DNA from: CAIVAT01 sp049317265
GTDB lineage: Bacteria > Bacteroidota > Bacteroidia > Bacteroidales > FEN-979
Direction: 5' to 3'
NCBI GenBank assembly: GCA_049317265.1
Contig: JBMOIP010000021.1
Coordinates: forward strand, 14,246 to 78,245
Length of the DNA: 64,000 nucleotides
How positions within the stretch are numbered: position 1 is the first letter of the stretch; the number at the start of each line of letters is the position of its first letter. Below, piece after piece: positions 42,379 to 50,808 of this stretch. The notes beneath the pieces are model-generated. The model saw only the letters and a list, made by a program, of their open reading frames with translations, searched no databases and had not been told where the DNA came from. Position numbers and translations under genes: made by a program.

Positions 42379-43710
42379 ATGAAAAAAATTCTTTTCATTA
42401 TATTTACCGTAGCCCTGTTTACTTCATGTGAACGCAAGATCGACGAGTTCCAGGTCGAAAAAGGGTCGGCAAATTTCACCAAGTATATCGCTGTAGGGAA
42501 CTCCCTGATGTCAGGTTATGCCGACGGCGCTTTGTATAACAGTGGTCAGAAGTATTCCATTCCGAACATCATTTCAGGACAACTTCAGCTGGCAGGATCG
42601 GGCGCTTTTGTACAGCCGATGGTTTCCGGTGAATATGGAGTGCTTTACCCGGGTTCAAACACCAAATTTGTCCTGGGATATGCAACTGATTGCAAAGGAA
42701 CCGTTTCCCTTGCCCCGGTTCACGCAGAAGGCACCATGGACCCGCTTCAGCCTGTAGGTTACGCTGTAAATAACCTGGCAATTCCGGGAGCTAAATCATT
42801 CCACATGCTTTTCCCGGGATATGCCCAGTTCAACCCCTATTATGCACGTTTTGCATCCAGCCCGACCAACATGGTTGTTCAGGAGATCGCACCGCTTAAC
42901 CCCACCTTCTTTACCATGTGGCTTGGCGACAATGATGTGCTCGGATATGCACTTTCAGGTGGCGTGGGCGATACTATCACCAGCCCGGCTTTCTTTCAGC
43001 AGGCGATGGGTGGTGTTATCAACACACTGGTGGCCAATGGGGCAAAAGGCGTAATGGCCAACATCCCGGATGTGACTGCCATTCCGTTTTTCACCACTGT
43101 TCCTTATAACGGACTGGTTCTGACCAAGGGACAGGCCGATTCTGTAAACATGGCCATGAAACTATACCAGTTGACCGATACCACAAGGATAAAACCTTAC
43201 CATGCCGGCCAGAATCCTTTCCTTGTTGCCGACCCCACTTCACCACACCCGATGTTTAAAATTCGCCAGCTGCGCGCAGGTGAACTGGTACTGTTGTCGG
43301 TTCCACAGGATTCAATGAAATGCAGGGGCATGGGAATTATCAACCCTGCCACTTTCTATCCCTACCCTATCCCTACACAGTATGTTCTGACTTCAGATGA
43401 AATCTACAAAATAAAGGTAGCAACTGATTCTTACAACCAGATCCTTTCGGGTCTTGCATCACATTACAACCTTGGTTTGGTTGATATGAGTGCAAAACTG
43501 AGGGAGATCCAGAAAGGCATCGTATGGGACGGCATTAAAATGAACACGTCGTTCGTAACCGGCGGAGCGTTTTCACTTGACGGAGTTCATCTGAACCCAA
43601 GAGGATGTGCCGTTGCAGCAAACGCTTTTATTGATGTCATTAATGCAACCTACAGCAGCAAGATTCCCCAGGTGAATATCACCAACTATCCGGGCGTTAT
43701 TTTTCCGTAA
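42379..43710 (+). CDS. SGNH-hydrolase-like lipoprotein
   Basis: This 443-residue protein has a lipoprotein signal (MKKILFIIFTVALFTSCERK, lipobox FTSC, cysteine at residue 16). The SGNH/GDSL marks are YIAVGNSLMSGYADGA (Ser nucleophile block, near residues 36-51), TMWLGDNDVLGYALSGG (Gly/Asn blocks GxND) and SLDGVHLNPRGCAVAANAF with the DxxH catalytic pair near the C-terminus. It is therefore probably a lipid-anchored esterase or lipase. It is coupled to the FadL gene upstream, so it may act on molecules before or after FadL transport. The substrate is unknown. Confidence 0.88.
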   Translation: MKKILFIIFTVALFTSCERKIDEFQVEKGSANFTKYIAVGNSLMSGYADGALYNSGQKYSIPNIISGQLQLAGSGAFVQPMVSGEYGVLYPGSNTKFVLGYATDCKGTVSLAPVHAEGTMDPLQPVGYAVNNLAIPGAKSFHMLFPGYAQFNPYYARFASSPTNMVVQEIAPLNPTFFTMWLGDNDVLGYALSGGVGDTITSPAFFQQAMGGVINTLVANGAKGVMANIPDVTAIPFFTTVPYNGLVLTKGQADSVNMAMKLYQLTDTTRIKPYHAGQNPFLVADPTSPHPMFKIRQLRAGELVLLSVPQDSMKCRGMGIINPATFYPYPIPTQYVLTSDEIYKIKVATDSYNQILSGLASHYNLGLVDMSAKLREIQKGIVWDGIKMNTSFVTGGAFSLDGVHLNPRGCAVAANAFIDVINATYSSKIPQVNITNYPGVIFP

Positions 43711-43716
43711 GGGATG

Positions 43717-43829
43717 TGGTAAAATGGTGAACTGGTGAACTGGTGAACTGGTAAACCGGTAAACCGGTGAACGGGTAAACGGGTAAACGGGAAGGTCCGG
43801 TTTACCCGTTTACTTTTTACCTGTTCACC
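43717..43829. repeat. inverted octamer arrays GGTGAACT / GGTAAACG
   Basis: Bases 43717-43790 hold about nine 8-base units (GGTGAACT, GGTAAACC, GGTAAACG), and 43797-43829 hold the reverse complement units (GGTTTACC, CGTTTACT, TGTTCACC), forming a hairpin-capable array. It fills the gap between the convergent SGNH and rdgB genes and overlaps the rdgB stop. Confidence 0.8.
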
Positions 43830-44400
43830 TCTTCAGTGCTTTTCTCATCTTGTCTGCCGCTCTTCCACGGTGGCTGATGCCGTTTTTGAGGTAGGGTGGC
43901 ATCTGGGCAAAAGATTGGCTGTAACCGTCAGGCACGAATACAGGATCATAACCAAAGCCTTCGTCACCGTGCCGCACCGTAGTGATGATTCCATCAACCC
44001 GGCCTTCGAAGAGTTGCTCTTTCCCATCCATGATCAGGCAGATCACGCAACGAAAACAGGCCTTGCGATTTTCCGACCCGGAAAGTTCCTCCAGAATCTT
44101 ATTGATGTTATCGTCAAAGCTGCAATTATCACCGGCGTAGCGTGCCGAGTAAACGCCGGGGCGACCGTCCAGTGCGTCGATCTCCAAACCGGTGTCATCC
44201 GCAAAACAGTCTGTCCCGGTCAGTTCATGGATGAACCGGGCCTTCTGCATCGCATTTCCTTCAATGGTTTCCTGTGTTTCCGGAATGTCAGTATCTACAT
44301 TTACATCCCTGAGACTGAGAATTGTAAACTCCTGCCCCATGATTTCACGGAGTTCGCGGAGTTTGTGATCGTTATTGGTAGCAAATAGAAGGGAAGACAA
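43825..44400 (-). CDS. rdgB: XTP/dITP diphosphatase (RdgB/HAM1)
   Basis: This 191-residue enzyme hydrolyses non-canonical purine nucleotides such as dITP and XTP to monophosphates, protecting DNA. Motifs: LLFATNNDHKLRELREIMG at the N-terminus (substrate/phosphate loop), CFADDTGLEIDALDGRPGVYSARYAG in the middle with catalytic Asp residues, GDEGFGYDPVFVPDGYSQSFAQM and NGISHRGRAADKMRKAL at the C-terminus. The length fits the family. It follows ddl on the same strand after a short heptamer array; its 3' end merges with an inverted octamer array. Confidence 0.95.
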   Translation of the reverse strand: MSSLLFATNNDHKLRELREIMGQEFTILSLRDVNVDTDIPETQETIEGNAMQKARFIHELTGTDCFADDTGLEIDALDGRPGVYSARYAGDNCSFDDNINKILEELSGSENRKACFRCVICLIMDGKEQLFEGRVDGIITTVRHGDEGFGYDPVFVPDGYSQSFAQMPPYLKNGISHRGRAADKMRKALKR

Positions 44401-44404
44401 GAGA

Positions 44405-44432
44405 TTAAGTGTTAAGTGTTAAGTGTTAGGTG
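44405..44432. repeat. heptamer array TTAAGTG at the end of ddl
   Basis: Four 7-base units (TTAAGTG three times, then TTAGGTG) occupy the ddl-rdgB spacer, and the last unit supplies the ddl stop codon TAA. Confidence 0.65.
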
Positions 44433-45394
44433 ATTTCGGAGAGGAGGCGGGTAATTAGTTCGGTGAAGGTCCAGCCGTAGGCGCGTGCCATTTTGGGAAC
44501 GATGCTTGCTTCGCTCATCCCCGGTACGGTATTTACTTCAAGGAAATGGAAGTCATTCCCTGAATAGATATAATCAAACCGGACCACACCTTTGCAATTC
44601 AGTTTTTCGTAGAGTTCAACGGATATCCTGCGACATTGATCTGAAACTTCAGCGGAAATATTTGCAGGAACCACCTCTTCTGCCATACCTTTCTTGTATT
44701 TTGCTTCATAATCAAAGTACTCTTTTTTGGGAATGATCTCCGTTACAGGGAAAGCAATGGTTTTCCCGCCCGACCTTATCACGCCGCAGGTGAGTTCACG
44801 ACCGCTGATGAACTCTTCGATCAGAATTTCATCGTCAACGCTGAAGGCTTTTATCAATGCCGGACCCAGCTCTTTTTTAAGGTTCACCTTCGACATTCCC
44901 ACACTGGAACCACCATTGTTAGGTTTGACAAACACCGGTAACGAGAGTTCTGCAAGTATATCCCCTTCCTTGATTGGCCTGCCTTTAAGCAGCAACATTG
45001 ATTTTGCCATCTTTGTTCCGCATGAGCTCAACACATCTTTGCAGAAACTTTTGCTAAAAGTGATGGCAGAAGTGGTCACATCGCATGATGTATAAGGAAT
45101 ATGCAACATATCGAAGTAACCCTGGAGTTTGCCATTTTCACCCGGCGTGCCATGGATGGCAATAAATACCGCATCGAAACGGATTTTCCGCCTGCCGATG
45201 GTTATGGAGAAATCATTTTTATCGATCGGGAATTTCTTGGGTCCGATCCTGTAATTCCAGTTTTTCCCTTTGATCTCAACCAGGTAAGGGCAATACTTTG
45301 CCCTGTCCATATGAAGTTCAACCTGATTACCGCTTTTGATGGAAATTCCGTATTCACCGGAATCTCCTCCTGCAACGATGGCAATGTTCAGCAT
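44426..45394 (-). CDS. ddl: D-alanine--D-alanine ligase
   Basis: This 322-residue ATP-grasp enzyme joins two D-alanines for peptidoglycan. The frame opens at 45454, but MLNIAIVAGGDSGEYGISIKSG at 45394 matches the family start. Also visible are IHGTPGENGKLQGYFDMLHIPYTSCDVTTSAITFSK (HGxxGEDG-like loop, with Asn replacing the usual Asp), LPVFVKPNNGGSSVGMSKV (ATP grasp loop), EEFISGRELTCGVI, and FDYEAKYKKGMAEEVVPA. The metal site near the C-terminus is FLEVNTVPGMSEASIVP. It is divergent from the PASTA gene at 45530; ddl, PASTA and rluD are neighbours in many Bacteroidota. Confidence 0.95.
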   Translation of the reverse strand: MLNIAIVAGGDSGEYGISIKSGNQVELHMDRAKYCPYLVEIKGKNWNYRIGPKKFPIDKNDFSITIGRRKIRFDAVFIAIHGTPGENGKLQGYFDMLHIPYTSCDVTTSAITFSKSFCKDVLSSCGTKMAKSMLLLKGRPIKEGDILAELSLPVFVKPNNGGSSVGMSKVNLKKELGPALIKAFSVDDEILIEEFISGRELTCGVIRSGGKTIAFPVTEIIPKKEYFDYEAKYKKGMAEEVVPANISAEVSDQCRRISVELYEKLNCKGVVRFDYIYSGNDFHFLEVNTVPGMSEASIVPKMARAYGWTFTELITRLLSEIT

Positions 45395-45413
45395 ATTCCT
45401 TGTTTTTGACCTG

Positions 45414-45421
45414 CAAAAGTA
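45414..45421 (-). promoter_or_regulatory. -7 element for ddl (TACTTTTG)
   Basis: A minus-strand TAnnTTTG match lies 20 bases before the ddl ATG at 45394 and argues for that start over the one at 45454. Confidence 0.5.
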
Positions 45422-45439
45422 GTACAAAAATATTGTGCC

Positions 45440-45470
45440 TTGCGCAAAATTCATTTTTTCCGTAAGTTTG
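45440..45470 (+). promoter_or_regulatory. promoter of the PASTA gene
   Basis: TTG at 45440-45442, a 20-base spacer and TAAGTTTG at 45463-45470 fit the consensus, 60 bases before the ATG at 45530. Confidence 0.6.
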
Positions 45471-45529
45471 TAGTTTCTTTCGAAATATACAATAAAACTG
45501 ACCTTTTCAGGTTATCAGATAAAGCAGGG

Positions 45530-46114
45530 ATGGACTTTTTAAGATTTATTTTTTCTAAAAAATTTCTCAGGCATTTTCTTGCTGCCATTGGTATTACGCT
45601 CCTGCTGATCTGGATTATCCTTCAATCGCTTTCCTGGTATACAAAACATAACGATTATATTATCGTCCCCGATTACCGGGGGTTACCCTATGCCGATGTC
45701 CGGTCAAATCCTGAAAACAGCAATTACCAGTTCAACGTTATTGATTCAATTTTTGATGTTGACAAACCCAAAGGGGCGATTCTTTCCCAGGATCCCTATC
45801 CCGGGGCCAAAGTCAAGAAAAACCGGATGGTCTATCTCACGATCACTTCAACCGTACCCGAAAAAACCACCATGCCCGAGCTTCGCGATCTTACACTCCG
45901 GCAGGCTCAATCCATCCTTGAATCTGCCGGGCTGAAACTTGGCAGGCTTTCCTACATCACCTCCTTTGATGAAGATGCCGTGCAAAACCAGCTTTTTAAA
46001 GGACACGTGATCAAGGCCGGCACTGAACTGGATAAAGGGTCGGTGATCAATCTTACGGTGGGCATGGGAGCTAAAGCGATGGTGGATTCGTTGAAGGTGG
46101 ATAGTATTGAGTGA
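45530..46114 (+). CDS. single-pass membrane protein with PASTA domains
   Basis: The start at 45530 (MDFLRFIFSKKFLRHFLAAI) follows a purine-rich stretch AAAGCAGGGA and a promoter, giving 194 residues; the longer frame begins before the promoter. A membrane segment (residues about 17-37) is followed by at least two PASTA-like repeats: YIIVPDYRGLPYADVRSN to GAILSQDPYPGAKVKKNRMVYLTI, then TMPELRDLTLRQAQSILESAGLKLG to GTELDKGSVINLTVG. PASTA repeats bind peptidoglycan fragments in Gram-positive kinases, but there is no kinase domain here. Its place between ddl and rluD is conserved in Bacteroidota. A role at the cell wall is inferred. Confidence 0.88.
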   Translation: MDFLRFIFSKKFLRHFLAAIGITLLLIWIILQSLSWYTKHNDYIIVPDYRGLPYADVRSNPENSNYQFNVIDSIFDVDKPKGAILSQDPYPGAKVKKNRMVYLTITSTVPEKTTMPELRDLTLRQAQSILESAGLKLGRLSYITSFDEDAVQNQLFKGHVIKAGTELDKGSVINLTVGMGAKAMVDSLKVDSIE

Positions 46115-46220
46115 CGGGCGGACAAGTGGACAAGTGGACAAGTGGACAAGTGGACAAGTGGACAAGTGGACAAGTGGACGGGTGGACAAGTGGACAAGTG
46201 GACAAGTGGACGGGTGGACA
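46115..46220. repeat. octamer array GTGGACAA
   Basis: About thirteen nearly identical copies of GTGGACAA (with GTGGACGG and GCGGACAA variants at the ends) directly follow the PASTA stop codon. Only one orientation is present. Confidence 0.9.
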
Positions 46221-46255
46221 GATTGGAAGGAGTTGTTGTTATAAATTAAATTGAC

Positions 46256-48235
46256 TTGATGATGCGATTTTTCTTTGTGATATTCCTTTTCCTGGTTGCC
46301 GGGATCACCGGGTTCCCGCAGGAGATACTGACAGGTTTGCAGTTTAACCCGGTGGTGAAAGCCAAAGCCCTTGCCAGTGACAGGATGAATTACCTGAAGG
46401 CAGGTACCGATACGATTCCCGTGGGTCTGCCCTTCTTTGATGACTTCTCCTCAGAGGGGGTTTTCCCGGCAGCAAGCCGCTGGATTGACCGCTATGCCTA
46501 TGAAAACGACGACCTTCCTGTTTTCCCTGTAAACCAGGGTGCCATGACCCTGGATGCCCTCAACGATTCAGGCAACATGTATCCCACGGCAGTTCCCGGC
46601 CCGGCCAGTTTTATCGCCGATCACCTTACTTCGAGGTACATCAGGCTTGACTCCGTATTCTCACCTGCCCCAAAAGCGCTGACACCTGCCGATTCGATCT
46701 TCTTCAGCTTTTTTTACCAGCCGCAAGGGCGGGGCAAAGCACCTCAAAAAAACGATTCGCTGGTACTGGAATTCCTGGTCAAACCCGCCCATGACAGCAT
46801 CGTACCCGACGATACCATTGCAGTACCCGATCTGTGGAGACAGGTATGGTATTCCAACGGCATGCCACTCGACACTTTCCATTTTAAAAACAACAGGTGG
46901 TTTGCCCAGGTGATCATTCCGGTGGTTGATCCAATTTTCCTGAAAAATAAATTCCGGTTCAGGTTTTTCAATTATGTCAGCCTTGCAAGTTCCTCCGAAC
47001 CAAGCTGGCAAAGCAATACTGCCCAATGGAATCTCGACAATGTTTACCTGAATATGGGAAGGAACAGGTATGACACCGTTTATCCTGAGCTGAGATTTGT
47101 TTACAGGCCCCCTTCCCTTCTTAAACGGTACGAGTCAATGCCTTACCCGCAATATTGCGACAACCCAACCAATGAAGTAAAAGACACTATCGATATCGTG
47201 ATGACCAACCGGGATATTGTTCCTCAAACGTCATCCTATAACTATTATGTTACAAGCCCGGTAAGCAGTTTTTCAAAATCATATAACGGAGGAATCCAGA
47301 TAGTTAACCCATTCTACATAGAACCCTATGTAACCGATCAAAGATTTGCCCACCCGGCAGTCACGTTCCTGATCCCGATCAGCCAGGAAGACAGTGCTGT
47401 TTTCCTGATGAAACACGTGTTTAAATCCACAGCGCCGGGATCGACCCTTGGAGATACCATGCAGGCCTACCAGAAATTCTACAACTACTACGCCTATGAT
47501 GATGGCACGCCCGAAGCAAGTTATGGCCTTAGTCCCAAGGGATCACAGCTTGCCTACCGTTTCACCCTGAATAAATCACCCGACACCTTACGGGCCATCA
47601 GGATGTATTTCAACCGGACACTAGGCAATGTCAGCCAGCAATTGTTCAACCTCTGCGTCTGGAATGAGAATGCCGGGAAACCCGGCAAAGTTATCTATAC
47701 CAACCTTGTGATTCCAAGGTATGCCGACAGCATCAACAAATTCGTCACCTACCATATCTCGCCACCACTGCCCGTTACAGGTACTTTTTACGTGGGATGG
47801 ATTCAAACGACCGATGACAACCTCTCTATCGGATTCGACCGTTACAACAACAGCCAGAACGCAATTTTCTACAACTCTACCGGTGTCTGGAATAACTCCT
47901 CCTTTGCCGGGTCACTCATGATCCGCCCGGTCCTGGGGAAACCGATCCCCCTTGGAATCGATGATCCTCCGGCCGGTAATTCAACGTTAACGGTTTACCC
48001 TAACCCTTGCTCATCAGGCACTTTGCACATCAATAATCCAATATCTTCCGGAAATATCCGTTTCTCCGGAGATTGTATTTTAACAATATCTGACCTGGTC
48101 GGTCATGTACATCTCAGAACCGGCTACCAAAATGAAATTGATGTCAATTCTCTTAGCAGGGGACTCTATTTCCTGGAAATCAGGAATCCGTCGGGCATGC
48201 GGATCGGCGTTGCAAAATTCATCATTTCCCATTGA
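46256..48235 (+). CDS. large T9SS type A sorting-domain protein
   Basis: This 659-residue protein has a signal peptide (MMMRFFFVIFLFLVAGITGF). A PA14/laminin-G-like early region is suggested by GLPFFDDFSSEGVFPAASRWID and IFFSFFYQPQGRGKAP, a phrasing common in Bacteroidota cargo, but I cannot name the domain firmly. The C-terminal type A sorting domain reads LTVYPNPCSSGTLHINNP, then LSRGLYFLEIRNPSG and VAKFIISH. It lies between the PASTA gene and rluD, interrupting the otherwise conserved ddl-PASTA-rluD group. It is probably surface-located by the T9SS; its function is unknown. Confidence 0.85.
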   Translation: MMMRFFFVIFLFLVAGITGFPQEILTGLQFNPVVKAKALASDRMNYLKAGTDTIPVGLPFFDDFSSEGVFPAASRWIDRYAYENDDLPVFPVNQGAMTLDALNDSGNMYPTAVPGPASFIADHLTSRYIRLDSVFSPAPKALTPADSIFFSFFYQPQGRGKAPQKNDSLVLEFLVKPAHDSIVPDDTIAVPDLWRQVWYSNGMPLDTFHFKNNRWFAQVIIPVVDPIFLKNKFRFRFFNYVSLASSSEPSWQSNTAQWNLDNVYLNMGRNRYDTVYPELRFVYRPPSLLKRYESMPYPQYCDNPTNEVKDTIDIVMTNRDIVPQTSSYNYYVTSPVSSFSKSYNGGIQIVNPFYIEPYVTDQRFAHPAVTFLIPISQEDSAVFLMKHVFKSTAPGSTLGDTMQAYQKFYNYYAYDDGTPEASYGLSPKGSQLAYRFTLNKSPDTLRAIRMYFNRTLGNVSQQLFNLCVWNENAGKPGKVIYTNLVIPRYADSINKFVTYHISPPLPVTGTFYVGWIQTTDDNLSIGFDRYNNSQNAIFYNSTGVWNNSSFAGSLMIRPVLGKPIPLGIDDPPAGNSTLTVYPNPCSSGTLHINNPISSGNIRFSGDCILTISDLVGHVHLRTGYQNEIDVNSLSRGLYFLEIRNPSGMRIGVAKFIISH

Positions 48236-48289
48236 CGGTCATCTATTACTATTTTCACATCCAAGAGTTCATTCCCCGGGAGAAACAAC

Positions 48290-49342
48290 ATGACGGACGA
48301 TAAGGCAGAAATCCCAGAAGAATCCGGTGAACTCTACGAGCATTTCCGCTTTATTGTCGACAGGGGCCAGCATCCTCTCCGGATCGACAAGTACCTGATG
48401 GCTAAAATTGAACAGGCTTCCCGGAACCGTATACAGAATTCTGCACATGCCGGGAACATCCTGGTAAATGATGCAGTGGTGAAGCCCAATTACAAAGTCA
48501 AACCGCTTGATGTCATCACCATTGTCCTTGCCTATCCCCCAAGGGATACGGAAGTCTATCCTGAAAACATCCCGGTTTCCATTGTTTATGAAGACCACGA
48601 CATCATGATTGTGAATAAAATGCCGGGGATGGTGGTCCATCCGGGACATGGAAATTTCACCGGGACATTGCAGAACGCACTCCTATATCATTTGCAGCAT
48701 GCCAGTCCTGATGATCCTGAAGCTAAACCCTACCTGGTCCACCGGATCGATAAAGACACCAGCGGTATCATGCTGATTGCCAAGAATGAGCTGGCCCAGT
48801 CAAAAATTGCAAAACAGTTTTTCGATCATACCATCGACCGTACTTATGTGGCCCTTGTCTGGGGAAACATCGACCACGATGAAGGAACCATTGACGCGAA
48901 TATCGGGCGTGACCCGAGGAATCGTTTGGTCCAGTCTATTTATGACGATCCCGAAAAGGGAAGGCATGCCGTGACACACTACCACGTTCTCGAACGGTTC
49001 GGATATGTGACATTGATTGAGTGCCGGCTCGAAACCGGTCGTACCCACCAGATCAGGGTGCATCTCAAGCACATCGGTCACCCGTTGTTCAATGATGAAA
49101 GTTACGGCGGGTCTGAAATCCTAAAAGGCACCACTTTTACAAAATACAAACAGTTTGTCCATAACTGTTTTTCTCTATTGCCCAGGCAGGCCCTTCATGC
49201 CAAATCACTTGGATTCATTCACCCCGGCACAAGGGAGTTCGTCCATTTCGACTCCGAATACCCGGCCGATCTTGCGGCTGCAATAGAAAAATGGAGGTCA
49301 TACGGAAAAGGATTGACAATGGATGATGACCGGATAAATTAA
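48290..49342 (+). CDS. rluD: RluA-family 23S rRNA pseudouridine synthase (RluD-like)
   Basis: This 350-residue protein has an N-terminal S4 RNA-binding domain (LRIDKYLMAKIEQASRNRIQNSAHAGNILVNDAVVKPNYKVK, residues about 25-67). The pseudouridine synthase core follows: VVHPGHGNFTGTLQNALLYHL, the catalytic YLVHRIDKDTSGIMLIAKNE with Asp at residue 154, and RLETGRTHQIRVHLKHIGHPLFNDESYGG. RluD modifies helix 69 of 23S rRNA in E. coli; the exact target here is inferred. It lies 24 bases upstream of plsC. Confidence 0.95.
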   Translation: MTDDKAEIPEESGELYEHFRFIVDRGQHPLRIDKYLMAKIEQASRNRIQNSAHAGNILVNDAVVKPNYKVKPLDVITIVLAYPPRDTEVYPENIPVSIVYEDHDIMIVNKMPGMVVHPGHGNFTGTLQNALLYHLQHASPDDPEAKPYLVHRIDKDTSGIMLIAKNELAQSKIAKQFFDHTIDRTYVALVWGNIDHDEGTIDANIGRDPRNRLVQSIYDDPEKGRHAVTHYHVLERFGYVTLIECRLETGRTHQIRVHLKHIGHPLFNDESYGGSEILKGTTFTKYKQFVHNCFSLLPRQALHAKSLGFIHPGTREFVHFDSEYPADLAAAIEKWRSYGKGLTMDDDRIN

Positions 49343-49366
49343 CGAACAGGCTTTGAATATTGGCAG

Positions 49367-50131
49367 ATGGAAAGCAATGAACAACGGGATGGCGGCATTT
49401 TACAAGTAATGGTATCCTGCTATTTCTGGGTTTCCCTGTTCCTCATTTCAGGGTTATTATTTCCTCTTTCAATCCTGATCTGGATCACAACCTTTTTGTT
49501 TGACCGCAGGCGGTATATCCTGCATCAATTCACTTGCAGGTGGGCTGATATTATCCTGGGTATCAATCCCTACTGGACAATCATGGTTGAAGGCAGGCAT
49601 AAGATTGACCCGAAAGAGGTTTATGTGATGGTTTCGAATCACCAGTCGGGGATGGATATCCTGGCATTGTTCAAACTTCACTGTCATTTCAAGTGGGTGG
49701 CAAAAAGGGGGTTGTTCGTGATCCCGTTTATCGGATGGAACATGGCACTCAACGGATACATTTCGATTGAACGAAGCCGAGGAAAGAGCAAACTTCAAAT
49801 GATGGACAAGGCAGCCGAATCCATTGAGGCCGGAAATTCGGTGATGTTGTTTCCCGAAGGAACGCGCTCTCCCGACGGGAGTCTCCAGGTTTACAAAACA
49901 GGTGCCTTCCGGCTAGCCCTTGAGACCCGTTCCCCGATCCTGCCGGTGGTGATCCACGGAACACACCTTGCCATCAAAAAGGGAGGATTGCTGATCCACA
50001 GGAATGACCATGTAAGATTGGTCATCCTTGACCCGGTTCCTTTCGAAGTATTCAGCCGGATGGATCCAAAAACATTATCACAGTTGATTCATGACAAGAC
50101 TAAGCTGGAACTGGAATCACAACCACGATAA
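49367..50131 (+). CDS. plsC: 1-acylglycerol-3-phosphate acyltransferase (PlsC family)
   Basis: This 254-residue membrane enzyme carries the acyltransferase motifs: SNHQSGMDILALF with the H92-x4-D97 catalytic pair, GYISIERSRGKSK, and VMLFPEGTRSPDGSL (the acceptor-binding EGTRS block). One or two membrane segments lie at the N-terminus (YFWVSLFLISGLLFPLSILI). It makes phosphatidic acid from lysophosphatidic acid in phospholipid synthesis. It follows rluD by 24 bases and may be cotranscribed. Its exact acyl donor is not visible from sequence. Confidence 0.92.
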   Translation: MESNEQRDGGILQVMVSCYFWVSLFLISGLLFPLSILIWITTFLFDRRRYILHQFTCRWADIILGINPYWTIMVEGRHKIDPKEVYVMVSNHQSGMDILALFKLHCHFKWVAKRGLFVIPFIGWNMALNGYISIERSRGKSKLQMMDKAAESIEAGNSVMLFPEGTRSPDGSLQVYKTGAFRLALETRSPILPVVIHGTHLAIKKGGLLIHRNDHVRLVILDPVPFEVFSRMDPKTLSQLIHDKTKLELESQPR

Positions 50132-50306
50132 GAACCGGGAGGTTTTTATTCCCGCATCAATCCAACCGAAGTGTCATTTTGTCACGCAATTTTGAGTAAA
50201 AACTGCCATTTCGACACCTTTTTCAATTACATTTCTACTGGTATATTGTTTGACTTTTCCGGAGCAACAAACAAAAAAAACCACTTTAAAATAGGAGAAA
50301 AAAATC

Positions 50307-50732
50307 ATGACACTTATTAAATGGCAACACAGGAATCCTTTAACGGATATGGTAAGCAACATCTTTGACAACGATCTTGGCGATTTTTTCGGAAAACGTT
50401 TCAGTGATCCGGCCGCTAACATCATTGAAAACAACGACTCTTTTCACCTTGAAATTGCCGCTCCCGGGATGACCAAGGATGATTTCAAAATCAACCTGGA
50501 GAACAACATCCTGACCATTTCGGTAGAAGTTGAAGACCAGAAACGCGAAGAAGGCAAGAACTACTCAAGAAAAGAGTTCTATTATGGCTCCTTCAGCAGG
50601 TCGTTTACCCTGCCAAAGACCATCGACCTTGACAACATCAAGGCCGACTACGAAAGCGGAATTCTGAAAATCGCTTTGCCGAAAAAGGACGAAGCGAAGG
50701 TTGAAGTTAAAAAAGAGATCAGGATTTCATAA
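50307..50732 (+). CDS. Hsp20/alpha-crystallin small heat shock protein
   Basis: This 141-residue protein holds a complete alpha-crystallin domain: SFHLEIAAPGMTKDDFKINLENNILTISVE (residues about 46-75), then KEFYYGSFSRSFTLPKTIDLDNIKADYESGILKIALPKKDE, with the DYESGILKI consensus and a basic end. A short N-terminal arm precedes it. Small heat shock proteins hold unfolded proteins as ATP-independent oligomers. It is a monocistronic gene, followed by a strong terminator. No CIRCE or other heat-shock operator is obvious upstream. Confidence 0.96.
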   Translation: MTLIKWQHRNPLTDMVSNIFDNDLGDFFGKRFSDPAANIIENNDSFHLEIAAPGMTKDDFKINLENNILTISVEVEDQKREEGKNYSRKEFYYGSFSRSFTLPKTIDLDNIKADYESGILKIALPKKDEAKVEVKKEIRIS

Positions 50733-50750
50733 ACCGGACCTCATCAACTC

Positions 50751-50790
50751 AAAGCCCCTGGCAGGATGACCAACTCCTCCAGGGGCTTTT
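50751..50790 (+). terminator. intrinsic terminator after hsp20
   Basis: The stem AAGCCCCTGG/CCAGGGGCTT with a 17-base loop is followed by a T run. It lies 20 bases past the hsp20 stop and just before the EamA promoter. Confidence 0.85.
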
Positions 50791-50796
50791 TTATTT

Positions 50797-50804
50797 TACC
50801 TTTG
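50797..50804 (+). promoter_or_regulatory. -7 element at the EamA gene start (TACCTTTG)
   Basis: The TAnnTTTG match ends 4 bases before the ATG at 50809. Transcription would begin at the start codon, so the mRNA is likely leaderless, as for the kinase at 12821. Confidence 0.5.
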
Positions 50805-50808
50805 CACG

